From contig JAKUDP010000007.1 of the NCBI GenBank assembly GCA_022570795.1, positions 868,001-932,000 of the forward strand: 64,000 nt of DNA, given 5' to 3'. Position 1 is the first letter of the stretch; every line of letters begins with the position of its first letter. The position numbers and the translations under genes are program-made. Origin of the DNA: Sphaerulina vaccinii. Its lineage: Eukaryota > Ascomycota > Dothideomycetes > Mycosphaerellales > Mycosphaerellaceae. The notes beneath the pieces were generated by a model. It was not told the origin of the DNA. It saw only the letters and a list, made by a program, of their open reading frames with translations, and searched no databases. Below are positions 53,776 to 64,000 of this stretch, piece by piece.

Positions 53776-55035
53776 CTAATGACTTCCTAAGCTCTTGCTC
53801 GAGGCATCAAGGACGGCTCGGCTGAAGGTAGCACTGAGCTTACCTTCCTTCTCCATGGCTCGCTTTCGCTGAGCAGCAGTGATGCCGGCTCGATCAGTCA
53901 CTGGAGCGGCGTTCATGATGTTGTCAAAGTCATCGTCCTCGCCTCCTCCAAGGTCCGAACCAGACTCCGCATCAGAGTCGTCTGACAAGTCAGGCTTTCT
54001 CGTTTCTGTAGGACGTGTTATCCGCTCAGGTGCCTGCTTCTCCTCTTCTCGTGCTGCTGGCTTAGCAGCATTGACAAAGGGCTTCGAAGCTAGGACGCGG
54101 CGCCTCAGCTCTGCCATTTCCTCTTCGTCGTCATCGTCAGGTGGGAGGTCGTATGGATCTCTCTCCTCGTCTTCATCCTCGTCCACGTTGCCATGAACCT
54201 GACTCTTCTCTCCTGGCTTTGGTCCTCCTAGTTGTATCCCACCAAGACTGCTCGCATCACTGTCGTCGTCCTCCTCCTCATTTTCGCTACCTTCTTCACT
54301 GCCGTCCAAGTCATTGCCCACAATTGGCTGCCGCCGATTCAGATTCCCACCCCTCCACGGATCGTCCTTGTTCGTTTCGCGATCCTCGTGGCCTTCTCTC
54401 CACTCATTCTCAATTTTCGCCAACCAGTCCTCCTCCGCTTTCTTGACGCCTGCCTCGTTCTCCGCCTCCGCGTATCTTTGCAGCACCTCCTCGTTGATGT
54501 CGAGGAACGATTGTCCATAGCTGAAGGTCGATAGAATCTCCTCAGCCCAATCCAGATGTCCGCAGATAGCAAAAGTCGCAGCTAGAGCTTCCACGCAATT
54601 CAACCTCCACGGCTTGCCATAATTTGTCGGATTCGCCGCGATCAAGTAAGGCAGTAATCGAGGGTTAGGTCCTCCGATCTTGCCAAAGGGTACTTCTTCA
54701 ATTCTGTTCCAGCTTGCTTCTACCACAGCAGCTCCGTATTGCTCCAAGATCTCGCGATCTGCAGGACTACACAACTGCTTTCCTTTAGGCGAGATGACTA
54801 GACCTTGATGTTTCTGTCCAACGTGGAGTTCTCTCATCAATCCTAGTCGCATCAATCGCTTGCCTGAGCATCTTTTGGCATCGCAGTGATTCAAGTCCCA
54901 TGCTGCTGCTTTGAAGGAGGGCTTCTTGTGGGTTGTGCTGTCTGGATTGTCAGGATTGGTGTGTTGTGCGAACGTCTTTGCTCCGCCGCCGTGCTTTGAT
55001 TTGGCACCTTTGAAATCTTTCTTGTGGCGAACCAT
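53776..55035 (-). CDS. TSR3: TSR3: 18S rRNA aminocarboxypropyltransferase
   Basis: Single exon, 419 aa. Tsr3 transfers the 3-amino-3-carboxypropyl group from SAM to the hypermodified pseudouridine of 18S rRNA in late cytoplasmic 40S maturation. Seen: a basic N-terminus (MVRHKKDFKGAKSKHGGG); the conserved WDLNHCDAKRCSGKRLMRLG; GLVISPKGKQLCSPAD; VVEASWNRIEEVPFGKI; and RLLPYLIAANPTNYGKPWRLNCVEALAATFAICG with DWAEEILSTFSYGQSFLDIN, all core family segments (DUF367/RLI-like N-terminal region). The core ends by about residue 215. The remaining 200 residues are Asp/Glu/Ser-rich, longer than in yeast (313 aa in all), with a basic end. Divergent from the GGA gene with 236 bp between start codons. Confidence 0.96.
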   Translation of the reverse strand: MVRHKKDFKGAKSKHGGGAKTFAQHTNPDNPDSTTHKKPSFKAAAWDLNHCDAKRCSGKRLMRLGLMRELHVGQKHQGLVISPKGKQLCSPADREILEQYGAAVVEASWNRIEEVPFGKIGGPNPRLLPYLIAANPTNYGKPWRLNCVEALAATFAICGHLDWAEEILSTFSYGQSFLDINEEVLQRYAEAENEAGVKKAEEDWLAKIENEWREGHEDRETNKDDPWRGGNLNRRQPIVGNDLDGSEEGSENEEEDDDSDASSLGGIQLGGPKPGEKSQVHGNVDEDEDEERDPYDLPPDDDDEEEMAELRRRVLASKPFVNAAKPAAREEEKQAPERITRPTETRKPDLSDDSDAESGSDLGGGEDDDFDNIMNAAPVTDRAGITAAQRKRAMEKEGKLSATFSRAVLDASSKSLGSH

Positions 55036-55271
55036 CTTGTTTTCCCTCTTCTCCTATTGTGATGTTGTTGTTGTTGTAAGGAAGAGGCGATATACATATA
55101 TTTCTGGTTGGTGACGTCTCGATCCTCTTCACTTCGACTGCTTAAGTAAGGTGGGACTCTTGGATGGAGCTGTACAACGTGGCTTAGGCATTCGTACCAA
55201 CTCATATCGACAATAACCAATTTACCTCTCTCTTGACAGCAGAATATATGGAAAGTGAATAGGAGTCAATC

Positions 55272-57296
55272 ATGGAAGCAGCCTCCGCGCGCTACGCAGC
55301 TCGCGACCGATTCGCATATCCCACCGAACCCGCCAACACTCCACTGCAACGATATATCCAGCAGGCATGTTCACCAGAGAACTTCGAGCCAAACCTGGCA
55401 TTGTCCCTCGAAATCGCCGACACAATCAACGCGAAGAAAGGCGGAGCTCCTCGAGAAGCGGCGGTCGACATTGTGAAATACATCAACCACCGCAACCCCA
55501 ATGTCTCGTTACTGGCCTTGTCACTGCTGGACATATGCGTCAAGAACTGCGGTTATCCTTTCCATCTGCAGATATCAACCAAGGAGTTCCTGAACGAATT
55601 GGTGCGCCGCTTTCCTGAACGACCGCCTATCAGGACCACACGAGTGCAGAACAGGATCCTGGAGCTGATTGAGGAATGGCGGAGGACGATATGCGAGACT
55701 AGCAAGTACAAGGAGGACCTGGGCTTCATTCGGGACATGCATAGGCTGCTGCATTACAAAGGGTATCAGTTCCCTCAAATCAGTCGCGAAGATGCTGCGG
55801 TGCTCAACCCGAGTGACAACCTCAAGAGTGTCGAGGAAATGGAGGCAGAAGAGCAGGCTGCGCAAAGTGCGAAGCTGCAAGAGTTGATCCGGCGAGGGAC
55901 ACCACATGACTTGCAGGAAGCAAACAAGCTTATGAAAGTCATGGCTGGGTATGACACGCGGCACAAGACAGACTATCGAGCCAAGGCTGCTGAAGAGGTG
56001 GGGAGAGTTCAGCAAAAAGCGAAGCTGCTGGAAGAGATGATGCAAGGAATTAAGCCAGGAGAGAAGGTGCAAGAAGGCGATGTCTTCGAGGAACTAGCGA
56101 ACGCCCTGGCTAGTGCACATCCTAAGATCCAGAAGATGTGCGAGCAGGAAAGTGAAGACCATGAGGCTGTCGCGAAGCTCTTCGAGATCAACGACTCTAT
56201 ACACAGGACCATTGAGAGGTATAAATTGATCAAGAAGGGCGATGTCGAGGGCGCGAACGCTATACCGAAGGGTACGCTAGGTGTCAGTGGGGCTGGCGTG
56301 AAGCAGGGAGGAGGCGGTGAGCTGTCATTGATCGACTTTGGAGGAGCAGACGACACGGCAGCGGCAGATCCTACACAACCACAATCAGCCACGTCTTCAG
56401 CAGCAGCACCGAAGCAAACTGGCAATGCACTAGAGGACGACCTGCTAGGATTGAACATGGGTGACGGCAACTATGGATCTGGTGGTGGTATCTCACTCGG
56501 AGGAGGCTCCAACGGCAATGTCGACATCATGGCACAGTTCAACCAGCCGCAGGCCTCAAACTCCATCTTCAACACAACACAAAAGGCAACGCCTGCATCA
56601 CCTGCTCCGGCGCCGGCCTCTAACTTCAACTTGTTCAGCTCACAGCCCTCTTCAAAACCAGCAACGCCTATACCTGCCTCACTACAGCAACATCAACCAA
56701 AGAAGTCAGACCCGTTTGCAGCTCTCGGAACACCATCTCGACAAGCCTCACCCTTCCAACATACACAGTCTAAAGCTCCAGCACCATCGTCGGGAGGCAA
56801 CCTCGATCTGCTAGGCATGGGCAGCAGTAACGGCAACTCAGCACCAGCAGCTACCGAAGACGAGTGGGAGTTCAGCTCAGCCCTTCCAGACCAACCCACA
56901 GAAATCACAGTCACCAAATCGCAAATCACCACAATTTTCAAAGTGTCTCGACCCAACGACTCAGAACTCCTCATACAGAGCCGGATATCGAATGCCACAG
57001 CACAGCCTGTTGCAGATTTGACATTTCAGCTGGCAGTCACAAAGGTCAGCTACTTCAATCCTCGCCACCAGTATCTCAATGCTAACACGACTTAGGGCTT
57101 GGTCCTCAAACTCGAACCCCAATCCGGACGAAGTCTTGCGCCTAATCAGCAGAACGGTATCACACAGACGATAGTCTTGCAAGGCGCAGAGAGGGGCAAG
57201 GGTACGAGCATCAAGATGCGCTGGAGAGCGAGTTATACTGTTGCTGGCAAGCAGCAGAATGAACAGGGTGAGATAAATGGCCTGGGAGTGCCGTGA
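55272..57296 (+). CDS. GGA-type ARF-binding clathrin adaptor
   Basis: Exons 55272-57044 and 57096-57296 with a 51-nt intron (TGCTAAC branch); 657 aa. Domains in order: VHS at about 20-160 (LQRYIQQACSPENFEPNLAL; VSLLALSLLDICVKNCGYPFH; FLNELVRRF), GAT at about 190-330 (coiled helices KLLEEMMQG... and NDSIHRTIERYKLI), a hinge rich in Gln/Ala/Pro/Ser with clathrin-box-like LIDFGG and DDLLGLNMG acidic-Leu motifs, and the gamma-ear domain from about 535 (TVTKSQITTIFKVSRP; the splice joins LAVTK to GLVLKLEPQSG). GGA proteins sort cargo from the trans-Golgi to endosomes in an ARF-GTP-dependent manner. The intron falls within the ear domain; without it the protein would lose the last two beta strands. 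Confidence 0.9.
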
Positions 57297-57621
57297 AGGA
57301 GTAAGTAGAGATTCAATGATAAATGCTCAACTTATTCTCGTTTACAAGAGTGCATAGACGAGGCATGCATATCAAGGTTCAGACGACTTCCAACACTAAC
57401 CGCATGAGAGCATTACAGAATTTGGAAGCGAGAAGGAAAGGCGTCATCAGCCAGATAATGCTACATGTAAGGTCTACCAACACAAGTCTGTTCTCGATGC
57501 ATCCTTCATCAGCCTTGGCTTTGCATTGACACTCATATCGCGATCACTGACAATCACGTACAAGTCAGATCTCTTTTCATCAACACAAGACCAATTCATT
57601 AATACGATACAGTCATCAACC
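57297..57621. other. Spacer between GGA and APRT-like genes
   Basis: About 325 bases. No feature supported beyond the expected 3' end and promoter. Confidence 0.4.
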
Positions 57622-58399
57622 ATGATCGCATCAAAAGCAAGCAAAGAAGACCGCGACTTCCTCCTCTCACGAATGCGTTACTACAATAAACATCCCTACT
57701 CCAATCAAAGAATAATGGATGTCTTTCCCATCTTCTCCTCTCCAAAAGCAACGGAAATCCTCGTAGACGACCTAGTCGCATACATTCAATCGAGATATGA
57801 TGTTGAGAAGGAAGTTGGCGTCATCATTGGGCCTGAAGCAGAAGGTAAGTAAATCGGATGATTGATGGAGAGGGGGAGTATGTTGATGTTGATGTTGCAT
57901 TAGGTTTTCTTCTCGGACCTCTTGTTGCAGTGAGGTTAGGTCTGCCTTTTGCACCTGCGAGGAAGAAGGGTAAACTGCCAGGGAAGATTCTGAGGGAGGA
58001 GTATGAGAAGTGGAGTGGAGGAGATGTTTTGGAGATGCAAACACACTCCTTATCAGAAGTCGAAAAGTCAAAAGGAGCAATTATTGTTGATGATTCTAGT
58101 AAGTCACTCCTCTCCCCCCACCCTTCTTCTTCTGATTGATGTGCTGTGTAGTCGCCTCCGGAGGCAGTGCAGGCGGCGTTAAGCGTCTGATCGAACGTTT
58201 GGGTCTGGAAGTTTTATGCGGTTGTTTTATCTTTGAGACAGATATGCCCGAGCATAGGGAAACGCAACGCAAGCATTTGGGTGAGAAGTTGGCAAATAAT
58301 TTGTATGCTACGTTGAAGATTAGTGAGGAGACACTAAAAGGCATGGAGATTTTTGATGGGATGAAAGATGAGAGTGGGGAGTATGTCGGGGAGGTATAG
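57622..58399 (+). CDS. Adenine phosphoribosyltransferase-like protein
   Basis: Exons 57622-57844, 57904-58098 and 58152-58399 (introns 59 and 53 nt); 221 aa, longer than yeast Apt1 (187). A purine-salvage phosphoribosyltransferase of the type that converts adenine and PRPP to AMP. Seen after splicing: the N-terminal hood helix region with PIFSSPKATEILVDDLVAYI; GVIIGPEAEGFLLGPLVAVRLGLPFAPARKKGKLPG across the first junction (the GPEARGF-type APRT signature, here E-A-E-G-F); a flexible loop with EEYEKWSGGDVLEMQ; and the PRPP-binding loop IIVDDSIASGGSAGG at about 134-148, assembled by the second splice. The Arg-to-Glu change in the GPEARGF signature is a small departure from the canonical motif. 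Confidence 0.87.
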
Positions 58400-59098
58400 A
58401 TGGTAACGCTGAGTGGAGGTGGGAGGAGTGTTGAGGGGGATGTCTGTCAATTCAATAATGCATTGCTGAGGCATCTCGTCTGCTCTTGACTGTGGTCGAT
58501 CTCGAGAGCAGGTTGATCTAATATATATCTCTAATGCGCTAGCCGCGAGCATTGCGATCTGGTCTGCAATTTTGGTGTCGTGGTGGCTATGAAACGCATC
58601 GAGAGCCACATTTTATCCTGTAGGGTCGAGGAAAATGGTCGTTGCCGCATCTCCAGCTCCAGGCGTTGTCTACGCCCCTCCAAGCAGAGCTGAGTCACCT
58701 AGATTCTTTCCGCATGGCAATAGAGAATGATTGGGAGTGATGATTCCGTATCTAATTCTCGCATGCAGCTCGGCGCAGGGACAACGCGAGGGCGGCAACG
58801 ACCATTTCTTTCGAGCCCATTTCCTTCGAGCCTTGCTGGCCCTTCGCCTATGCAAGTGCGTGCTGTGAGTCGAGGCTAAAGGTATCGTCGGAAGCAGCCT
58901 GTCTTGATCTCGTCTGTCTGGACTGTGACGTTGGCATGTGGTGAGGTGCTTCGGTCAGCTTCAACTTCACTTCGCTTCCCTGTCGCGCTAGCAACCCGGC
59001 TCCCGGGAAGCCGCAGCAAACATTTCGATTCTCGCCCACAACATTCGAAAGATAATTCGAAGTTTCTCATCTTGAACATCAACATCACCACCGCAGTC
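58400..59098. other. Intergenic, about 0.7 kb
   Basis: Lies between the APRT-like gene and the second BTB gene, both on the plus strand. Short overlapping frames, no support for a gene. Confidence 0.4.
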
Positions 59099-59862
59099 AT
59101 GGCGCCAACACCGGGCATGTCGCTGATACCTGACGACAAGTACGCCGATTTCACGATAGAAGATGAAGACAACCACGTCTTCATGGTTCACGCCAACGTC
59201 GTATGCCCTCGGATACCGGCAGCAGAGAGAGTCTTTGATGCTGGTCTCAAGGTAAGCAGCATGGTCGTAATGGCCGTAGCTTTGCGACCGGACGCTTACA
59301 AGCTGTAGGTGTTACATATTAGTCAGGATGAAGAAGTGGTAAAGGCCTTGGTCGAGTACCTCTACTTCGGCGACTATGGTCCTTTTAGGGCCTCCATCGA
59401 GGCGTACGCCACATCCCTAGGCCACGTCTTCGTTGCCCACGAGGCGCAGGATCTGGAGCTTCCCCTCCTGGAGGCACTGGCGGTCACGAAATTGGAGCAG
59501 GCGTGTGAAGAGCTCTACGTGGACGGACAGCAGTTCGCAAGATTGGCCGAGTTCCTGTACCTGGACAACGGATTGCTCGCCCTTCGTCAGGGGATCCCGC
59601 TTCGCAATGTGTTCGAGAAGGTCGCCAAGAACCACATCGTCGAGATAATGAGAGACAGCCGCCACGAGTAAATCTCTCCTCCTTACGTGCAGTTACTCTG
59701 CGCAGATGATCTGACCACTCCCCACATAGGCGTTTCCAAGAGGTGATTCGAAAGTCCGGCCCGCTCGCCTTCGAGCTCTGCCAGGCTCTGCTCGAGCGCC
59801 TCGACCTCTCGCCCACGCCGCCATCATCGGCTGCTACGTCGGAGAGCGACGAAGGAATCTAA
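59099..59862 (+). CDS. BTB/POZ-domain protein (second)
   Basis: Exons 59099-59251, 59309-59667 and 59730-59862 (introns 57 and 62 nt); 214 aa. The start MAPTPGMSLIPDDKYADFTIED leads into a BTB fold: YADFTIEDEDNHVFMVHANVVCPRIP is the D-x-x-x-x-x-x-F-x-V-H-x-x-x-L-type first half, and the first splice continues into VLHISQDEEVVKALVEYLYFGDY, the second half. After the domain come helices of the usual fungal type (ELPLLEALAVTKLEQA) and an acidic end (SESDEGI). The third exon replaces a stop that would follow RHE. The role is presumably as a protein-interaction adaptor; no further assignment. It shares domain type but little visible sequence with the BTB gene at 4627. Confidence 0.83.
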
Positions 59863-61618
59863 GTGACGGGTACTTCTGCTTTCGCAATTCAGCAGCTATC
59901 TCCGCGAAGACGTGGGCACTACGACAGTGGCAGCTCCGTCGACAGGTTGGGTAAACCGTAATGCGATTGTGGGAGATCGCAGGGACGGCGAGACGACGAG
60001 TATACTGATGGGCAGCGAGGCCATCTTTGAGATGTTCTTGCTCTTGCTCTTGACCGTTGTCACTCTTGACGCTGCATACACAGCATCCTCCATAGTCCTC
60101 ATCATCGTCGGACTGAGAACTCAATGACAACAGTCTTCTACCATCTCTTGCACGATACCGTGGCCTGTATCCCTCACGACCAACATGACTGCATGCCAGG
60201 CCAAGTCTCTCAGCTTCTCTCTTCACCAGTCGACATGACGCCCAGCACAACTCAACACCGGGCTTTCACCTTGATGCTGACATTTTCGCAGCCGATTTCA
60301 AAGATGATGCCAGATGATGTCGTTCGAGACCAGGAACTCCCATGCAGGAATGCCAGAGACCGGGATCCTCGTTCGTTCACACAACAACATGAAAGATGAC
60401 ACCACCTTCATCCAAGGCTCACAAAGATAGAGGTGTCCAAGTACTCTCGTACTTCCTCTTGTGCACGTCGCCAATGATTGCACAACCACCTGCCGGCAGC
60501 TGCGGACATCGCCACAGCAGGCCTAGGCTCCATGGATGTCGATAGCGGCCCGCTGTCTTGCAGAGACTGTAACGCGACACAGACATGATCTTCGCGACCC
60601 ACCAAAAGAAGGAAATCAAGCATTGAAGAACATCTCATAACCAGGAATCCATCTACAACTTCAACTACCAGCTGGTATGAACAAGCTCAATCGCCAAGTG
60701 GAGGAGTACCATTCAGTGAATCGCACAAGCTGAGGCTGAGCCACGTGCGACTCTTCCTGAAGGAGGTCCGCTCCGCTATCGTCTGCGGCGTGAATTATTT
60801 GCAGGGCCTCGACGGCTCGAGCTACCACTAACAGTTCGCGACCGATCTAATGCTCGTCATGCAGGAAGACAGCAACCAGTCGTATCGCATGTCGATGTTC
60901 TATCGGAGAGCTAGAGCTACATAGAACGCCTTTGTTCCGAGGCCAAGAAAATTTCCAAGGCGCTATGCCTGCACAAGGCTACGTCCAATCTGACGGTCCT
61001 TCAGTAGCCGAGCCCACCAGAGCGCATTACGTTTAGACCTGCTCACAACGTGCAGCCTCTGCGTTAGCGGGCTGTCGTACTTAATCAAAATGATGGGTCC
61101 CAGAAAACCTCACGCTCGTGCAATCCACGATTTGCTGCGACGGTCTTTTGCGACAGCTTGCTGTGTCCTTCCTTCCGCGACACGAGCAGTCTCCAGCTGA
61201 ACTGCCTCATCACTCCCGGCTGTTGTATAGAAGTACGCAGAACACACAAAACAGAACACACCCCACCACAGTGCTTTTGCTGCAGCCTCTTTCCCGATAC
61301 ATCGACAGGACCGATATACCCAGAGCGACGAATCCCAGAAGCGACAACTCCAAACCACCGGGCCCAAAAGCGACATTCGGTATTGCGATCCCTGGCAACC
61401 CATTACTGCGACTATTGTATGTGAGAGACGACTACAGCCCACAGCACCAATCTCTTGTTATCTGATAGGCCACGAACGGACCAGCCCAAAAGCGACAACT
61501 TCCGAACGCGCCAATCCTTCGAGTGAAACATATTGCTGCATGAGTGATTGACCGTGTTACATATCAAAGCACGCAGCCCTACCGTATAGGCGAACCGACA
61601 TCACTCACTTCAGTAAGC
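59863..61618. other. Intergenic, 1.75 kb, with one unexplained open frame
   Basis: No complete gene recognised. A start-less plus-strand frame, open from about 60589 to a TAA at 60829-60831, reads coding-like (basic RPTKRRKSS, then SHVRLFLKEVRSAIVCGVNYLQ). Several frames at 60240-60640 on both strands also look partly coding. A small intron-rich gene cannot be excluded, but I could not splice one. Confidence 0.4.
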
Positions 61619-63459
61619 ATGTCGAAAGCCGAACTCGCCAATGGTGGCTACAACACCAGCTATGCACCAAGCACCGAAGATACATACCGAAGAGGATCGA
61701 AACCTTTTGGGAAAGAATATGGCGACGATACTCTCCCAGAAGCGCCTCGACGACTGAACTCTGTCGACAGCGCTGCCGAAGATGTGCTCGCCGCAATGGG
61801 ATACACGCAAGAACTTGTTCGCAACCGATCGACCTTGAGTGTGACTTTCATGTCATTCGTGTTGGCATCTGTGCCGTATGGACTGTCTACAACATTGATC
61901 TACCCCTTGACGAACGGTGGTCCTTCTACTGTGATCTGGGGATGGTGTCTTGTCTGTCTCCTGATGTTGGCTGTGGCCATATCGCTTGCTGAAATCACAT
62001 CGGTAAGTCTCTGGAATGTTCAGCTGCAGGGACTCGCAGCGCGTAAGGTGATCATAGTAACTAAACTGTTGAACAGGTCTTCCCAACTGCTGGTGGTGTC
62101 TACTACCAGACATTCATGCTTTCGCCTCGCTGGTGCCGCAAACTTGCAGCGTGGATGACTGGCTGGTGTTTCGTGCTTGGAAACATCATCATTACACTGT
62201 CCGTCAACTTCGGTACAACACTCTTCCTGGTCGGGTGCATCAACATCTTCCAGGGTGAGCCATATTTGGACGAAACGACGGGCGAGATGACCACAGCTGG
62301 AATCTTTGCCGCAGAGCCATACCAGATCTACCTCATCTTCATCGCCATCACACTCATCTGCAATGCGATCTCCTCGCTGTTGAACAAGCATCTTCCTCTC
62401 ATCGATACCTTGACAGTCGGATTCACTTTCGTGGGAGTTCTTGCCATCATCATTTGCGGACTGGCCATTGCTGCCGAGGGTCGACGCAGCGCTTCTTACG
62501 CTTTTGGCGAGTTTCAAGTTCTTTCTGGCTGGAGTCCTCCAGGATGGGCGTTCTGCATTGGTCTCCTCCACGCAGCGTACGCTACCTCAGCCACTGGTAT
62601 GGTTGTCAGCATGTGTGAGGAGGTCCAGCGACCATCTGAGCAAGTACCAAAGGCTTTGGTTGGTGCCCTCGTCCTCAACTGGGCTTGCGGTTTCATCTTC
62701 TTGGTGCCATTGATGTTCATCCTACCAGATCTCGTTGCCGTCACCACGGACCCTACTGGCCAGCCACTTCCAGCTATTCTTGGCCGAGCAATTGGCAACC
62801 AGGGAGGCGCTTTCGCACTTTGTGTACCAATCATCATTCTCGGATTCTTCTGCGGTACTGGTTGCACCACTGCCGCATCTCGCTGCACCTGGGCTTTCGC
62901 TCGTGATGGTGCCATTCCAGGATCTCGCAAGTTGAAGTTTGACACTGTCAACAAGAAGCTCGATGTGCCGTTCAACGCAATGATGCTCAGTATGGCTGTC
63001 CAACTCGTTCTTGGCGTCATCTACATCGGCAACAGCGCTGCTTTCAACGCCTTCAACGGATCTGGTGTCATCTTCTTAACATTGAGCTACGTTATCCCAG
63101 TGGCCATCTCTTTCTGCTCGGGACGCAAAGCTCTTGTTGGTGCACGATACAACTTCGGCATTCTTGGCGCTATTTGCAATGTCGTTGCCATGGGTAGGTC
63201 TTCTCTCGCGTACATTTACACAGCTCTTCAACTAACCAAACTCACAGCTTGGACTTGCTTTGCCATTCCTCTCTTCTCCATGCCTGCAGCTCTACCCGTT
63301 ACAGCCATCGGCATGAACTACGGTTCTGCTGTGTTCGTGGCAGGTCTGGGTATCGCTCTGGCTTGGTACTACATCTGGGGACGCAAGAACTACGCAGGAC
63401 CTCGTGACAATGATGCTCTTGCTGCAGGAGAGATCTCGCCTCCATCATCATACCAATGA
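61619..63459 (+). CDS. Amino-acid/GABA/choline-type permease (APC superfamily)
   Basis: Exons 61619-62002, 62077-63193 and 63248-63459 (introns 74 and 54 nt); 570 aa. About twelve hydrophobic segments follow a 75-residue hydrophilic N-terminus. Family marks: AAMGYTQELVRNRSTLSVTF directly before segment 1; PYGLSTTLIYPLTNGGP; SLAEITSVFPTAGGVYYQ across the first junction, the conserved segment-2/3 motif of the UGA4/HNM1-like group; and FCGTGCTTAASRCTWAFARDGAIPGS, the conserved cytoplasmic loop. The substrate may be GABA, choline or another amine/amino acid. The second intron is a multiple of three with no stop, so its removal is inferred from GTAGGT, an ACTAAC branch site and CTCACAG. The start at MSKAEL is favoured over an upstream in-frame ATG (61544). 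Confidence 0.88.
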
Positions 63460-63489
63460 GCACCAACTATATAGCATATAAATGCATTC

Positions 63490-63786
63490 CTATTCTTTCT
63501 CAGCCCTCTGCGTTTCCTGGCAGAATCCTTTGCCAATCAAGATTGCTTCGCTTGGCAGAAGGATCGACATCACTTCTCCTTTGGCAGATCGTGAGATCTG
63601 ACAAGCCCACGAATCAGGTCGCCGCGGCTCATTGACCGCCACAAAACCTACTCTGCTTCTTATTTGCTTGCCATTATGGTCGGGCAGCACCACCTTCAAG
63701 ATGCCCTGTCGTCCTCTCTTCCCGTCACTGAAGACAGTCTGCAATATGTGTGGAGGTTGATGATCGAACGACGCACGCCTCAGCAC
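63490..63786 (-). CDS. Possible 3' exon of a small unknown gene
   Basis: A 98-codon minus-strand frame with balanced, protein-like composition (ILKVVLPDHNGKQIRSRVGF; MSILLPSEAILIGKGF) but no ATG at its start. An acceptor-like GTAGTCAG lies right before it, and one possible 5' exon start (ATG near 63960, exon ending with a GTACCG donor) would join in frame, weakly. It ends 30 bp from the permease stop on the other strand. I recognise no family. Confidence 0.35.
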   Translation of the reverse strand: MLRRASFDHQPPHILQTVFSDGKRGRQGILKVVLPDHNGKQIRSRVGFVAVNEPRRPDSWACQISRSAKGEVMSILLPSEAILIGKGFCQETQRAEKE

Positions 63787-63805
63787 TGACTACTCCTAGC
63801 AGCAC

Positions 63806-64000
63806 ATGAGTTATGAGACTCTCAGGAGGATATGCTGTTGCAGTGCTGTTATCGGTCGTGCACGCAGAGGTGCTGGTGACGAGGAATCATGTGAACATCA
63901 CAGCGCAGCGAGAGCTGCCGTCCTGTTCGGTACGCATTCGCTTTTCCACGAAGCAGATCATCGTCGAGATCCTGACATCTTGTATAGACAGAGTGTGCCC
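63806..64000 (+). CDS. Open frame running off the right edge (doubtful)
   Basis: From an ATG at 63806 the frame is open for 65 codons to the window end (start MSYETLRRICCCSAV). Arg/Ala/His-rich and without a recognisable domain. Reported only because it is cut by the edge and overlaps the inferred upstream part of the minus-strand candidate. Confidence 0.2.
   Translation, partial: MSYETLRRICCCSAVIGRARRGAGDEESCEHHSAARAAVLFGTHSLFHEADHRRDPDILYRQSVP

Overview
The window is a 64-kb stretch of nuclear chromosome from a filamentous ascomycete, most likely a Dothideomycete of the Mycosphaerellales/Capnodiales type. Evidence: intron-bearing genes with GT-AG junctions and CTAAC/CTGAC-like branch sites, fungal-specific families (HET, acrB, Cwh43, Hri1, BTB and F-box expansions), and a set of near-identical spliceosomal introns (introner-like elements), a trait described from this fungal class. 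The order and species assignment is inference.

I support 25 protein genes, with exons rebuilt by reading splice sites. Left part (1-24 kb): mitochondrial MAM33-like protein; an unresolved hypothetical gene; a BTB gene with a disturbed 3' frame; about 4.2 kb with no convincing gene that holds a MITE-like element; a PHO84-type phosphate transporter; acrB; a thioesterase-like protein; an LYRM5-like LYR protein; a methyltransferase; and the CCR4 deadenylase.

Middle part (25-36 kb): DHR2 helicase, HRI1, a calcineurin-like phosphoesterase, CWH43 and UTP6, then a disordered hypothetical protein. Six introns in three of these genes (DHR2, phosphoesterase, CWH43) belong to one repeat family. They are 120-143 nt long, whereas the 23 other introns I resolved are 50-88 nt. 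This is the most interesting signal in the window.

Right part (37-64 kb): a HET-domain protein, a nitrate transporter, an F-box-like (DUF7730-type) protein, a GPI-anchored cell-wall protein, a putative amidoligase, an F-box protein, TSR3, a GGA adaptor, an APRT-like phosphoribosyltransferase, a second BTB protein and an amino-acid/GABA-type permease.

The genes do not form one pathway. DHR2, UTP6 and TSR3 all act in 18S rRNA/small-subunit maturation but are not adjacent. Neighbouring genes include compact divergent pairs (thioesterase/LYRM5, CWH43/UTP6, TSR3/GGA) and tightly convergent pairs (LYRM5/methyltransferase with abutting stop codons; DHR2/HRI1). I found no rRNA, tRNA, CRISPR array or secondary-metabolite cluster. 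All functional names come from reading the translations, not from database searches.
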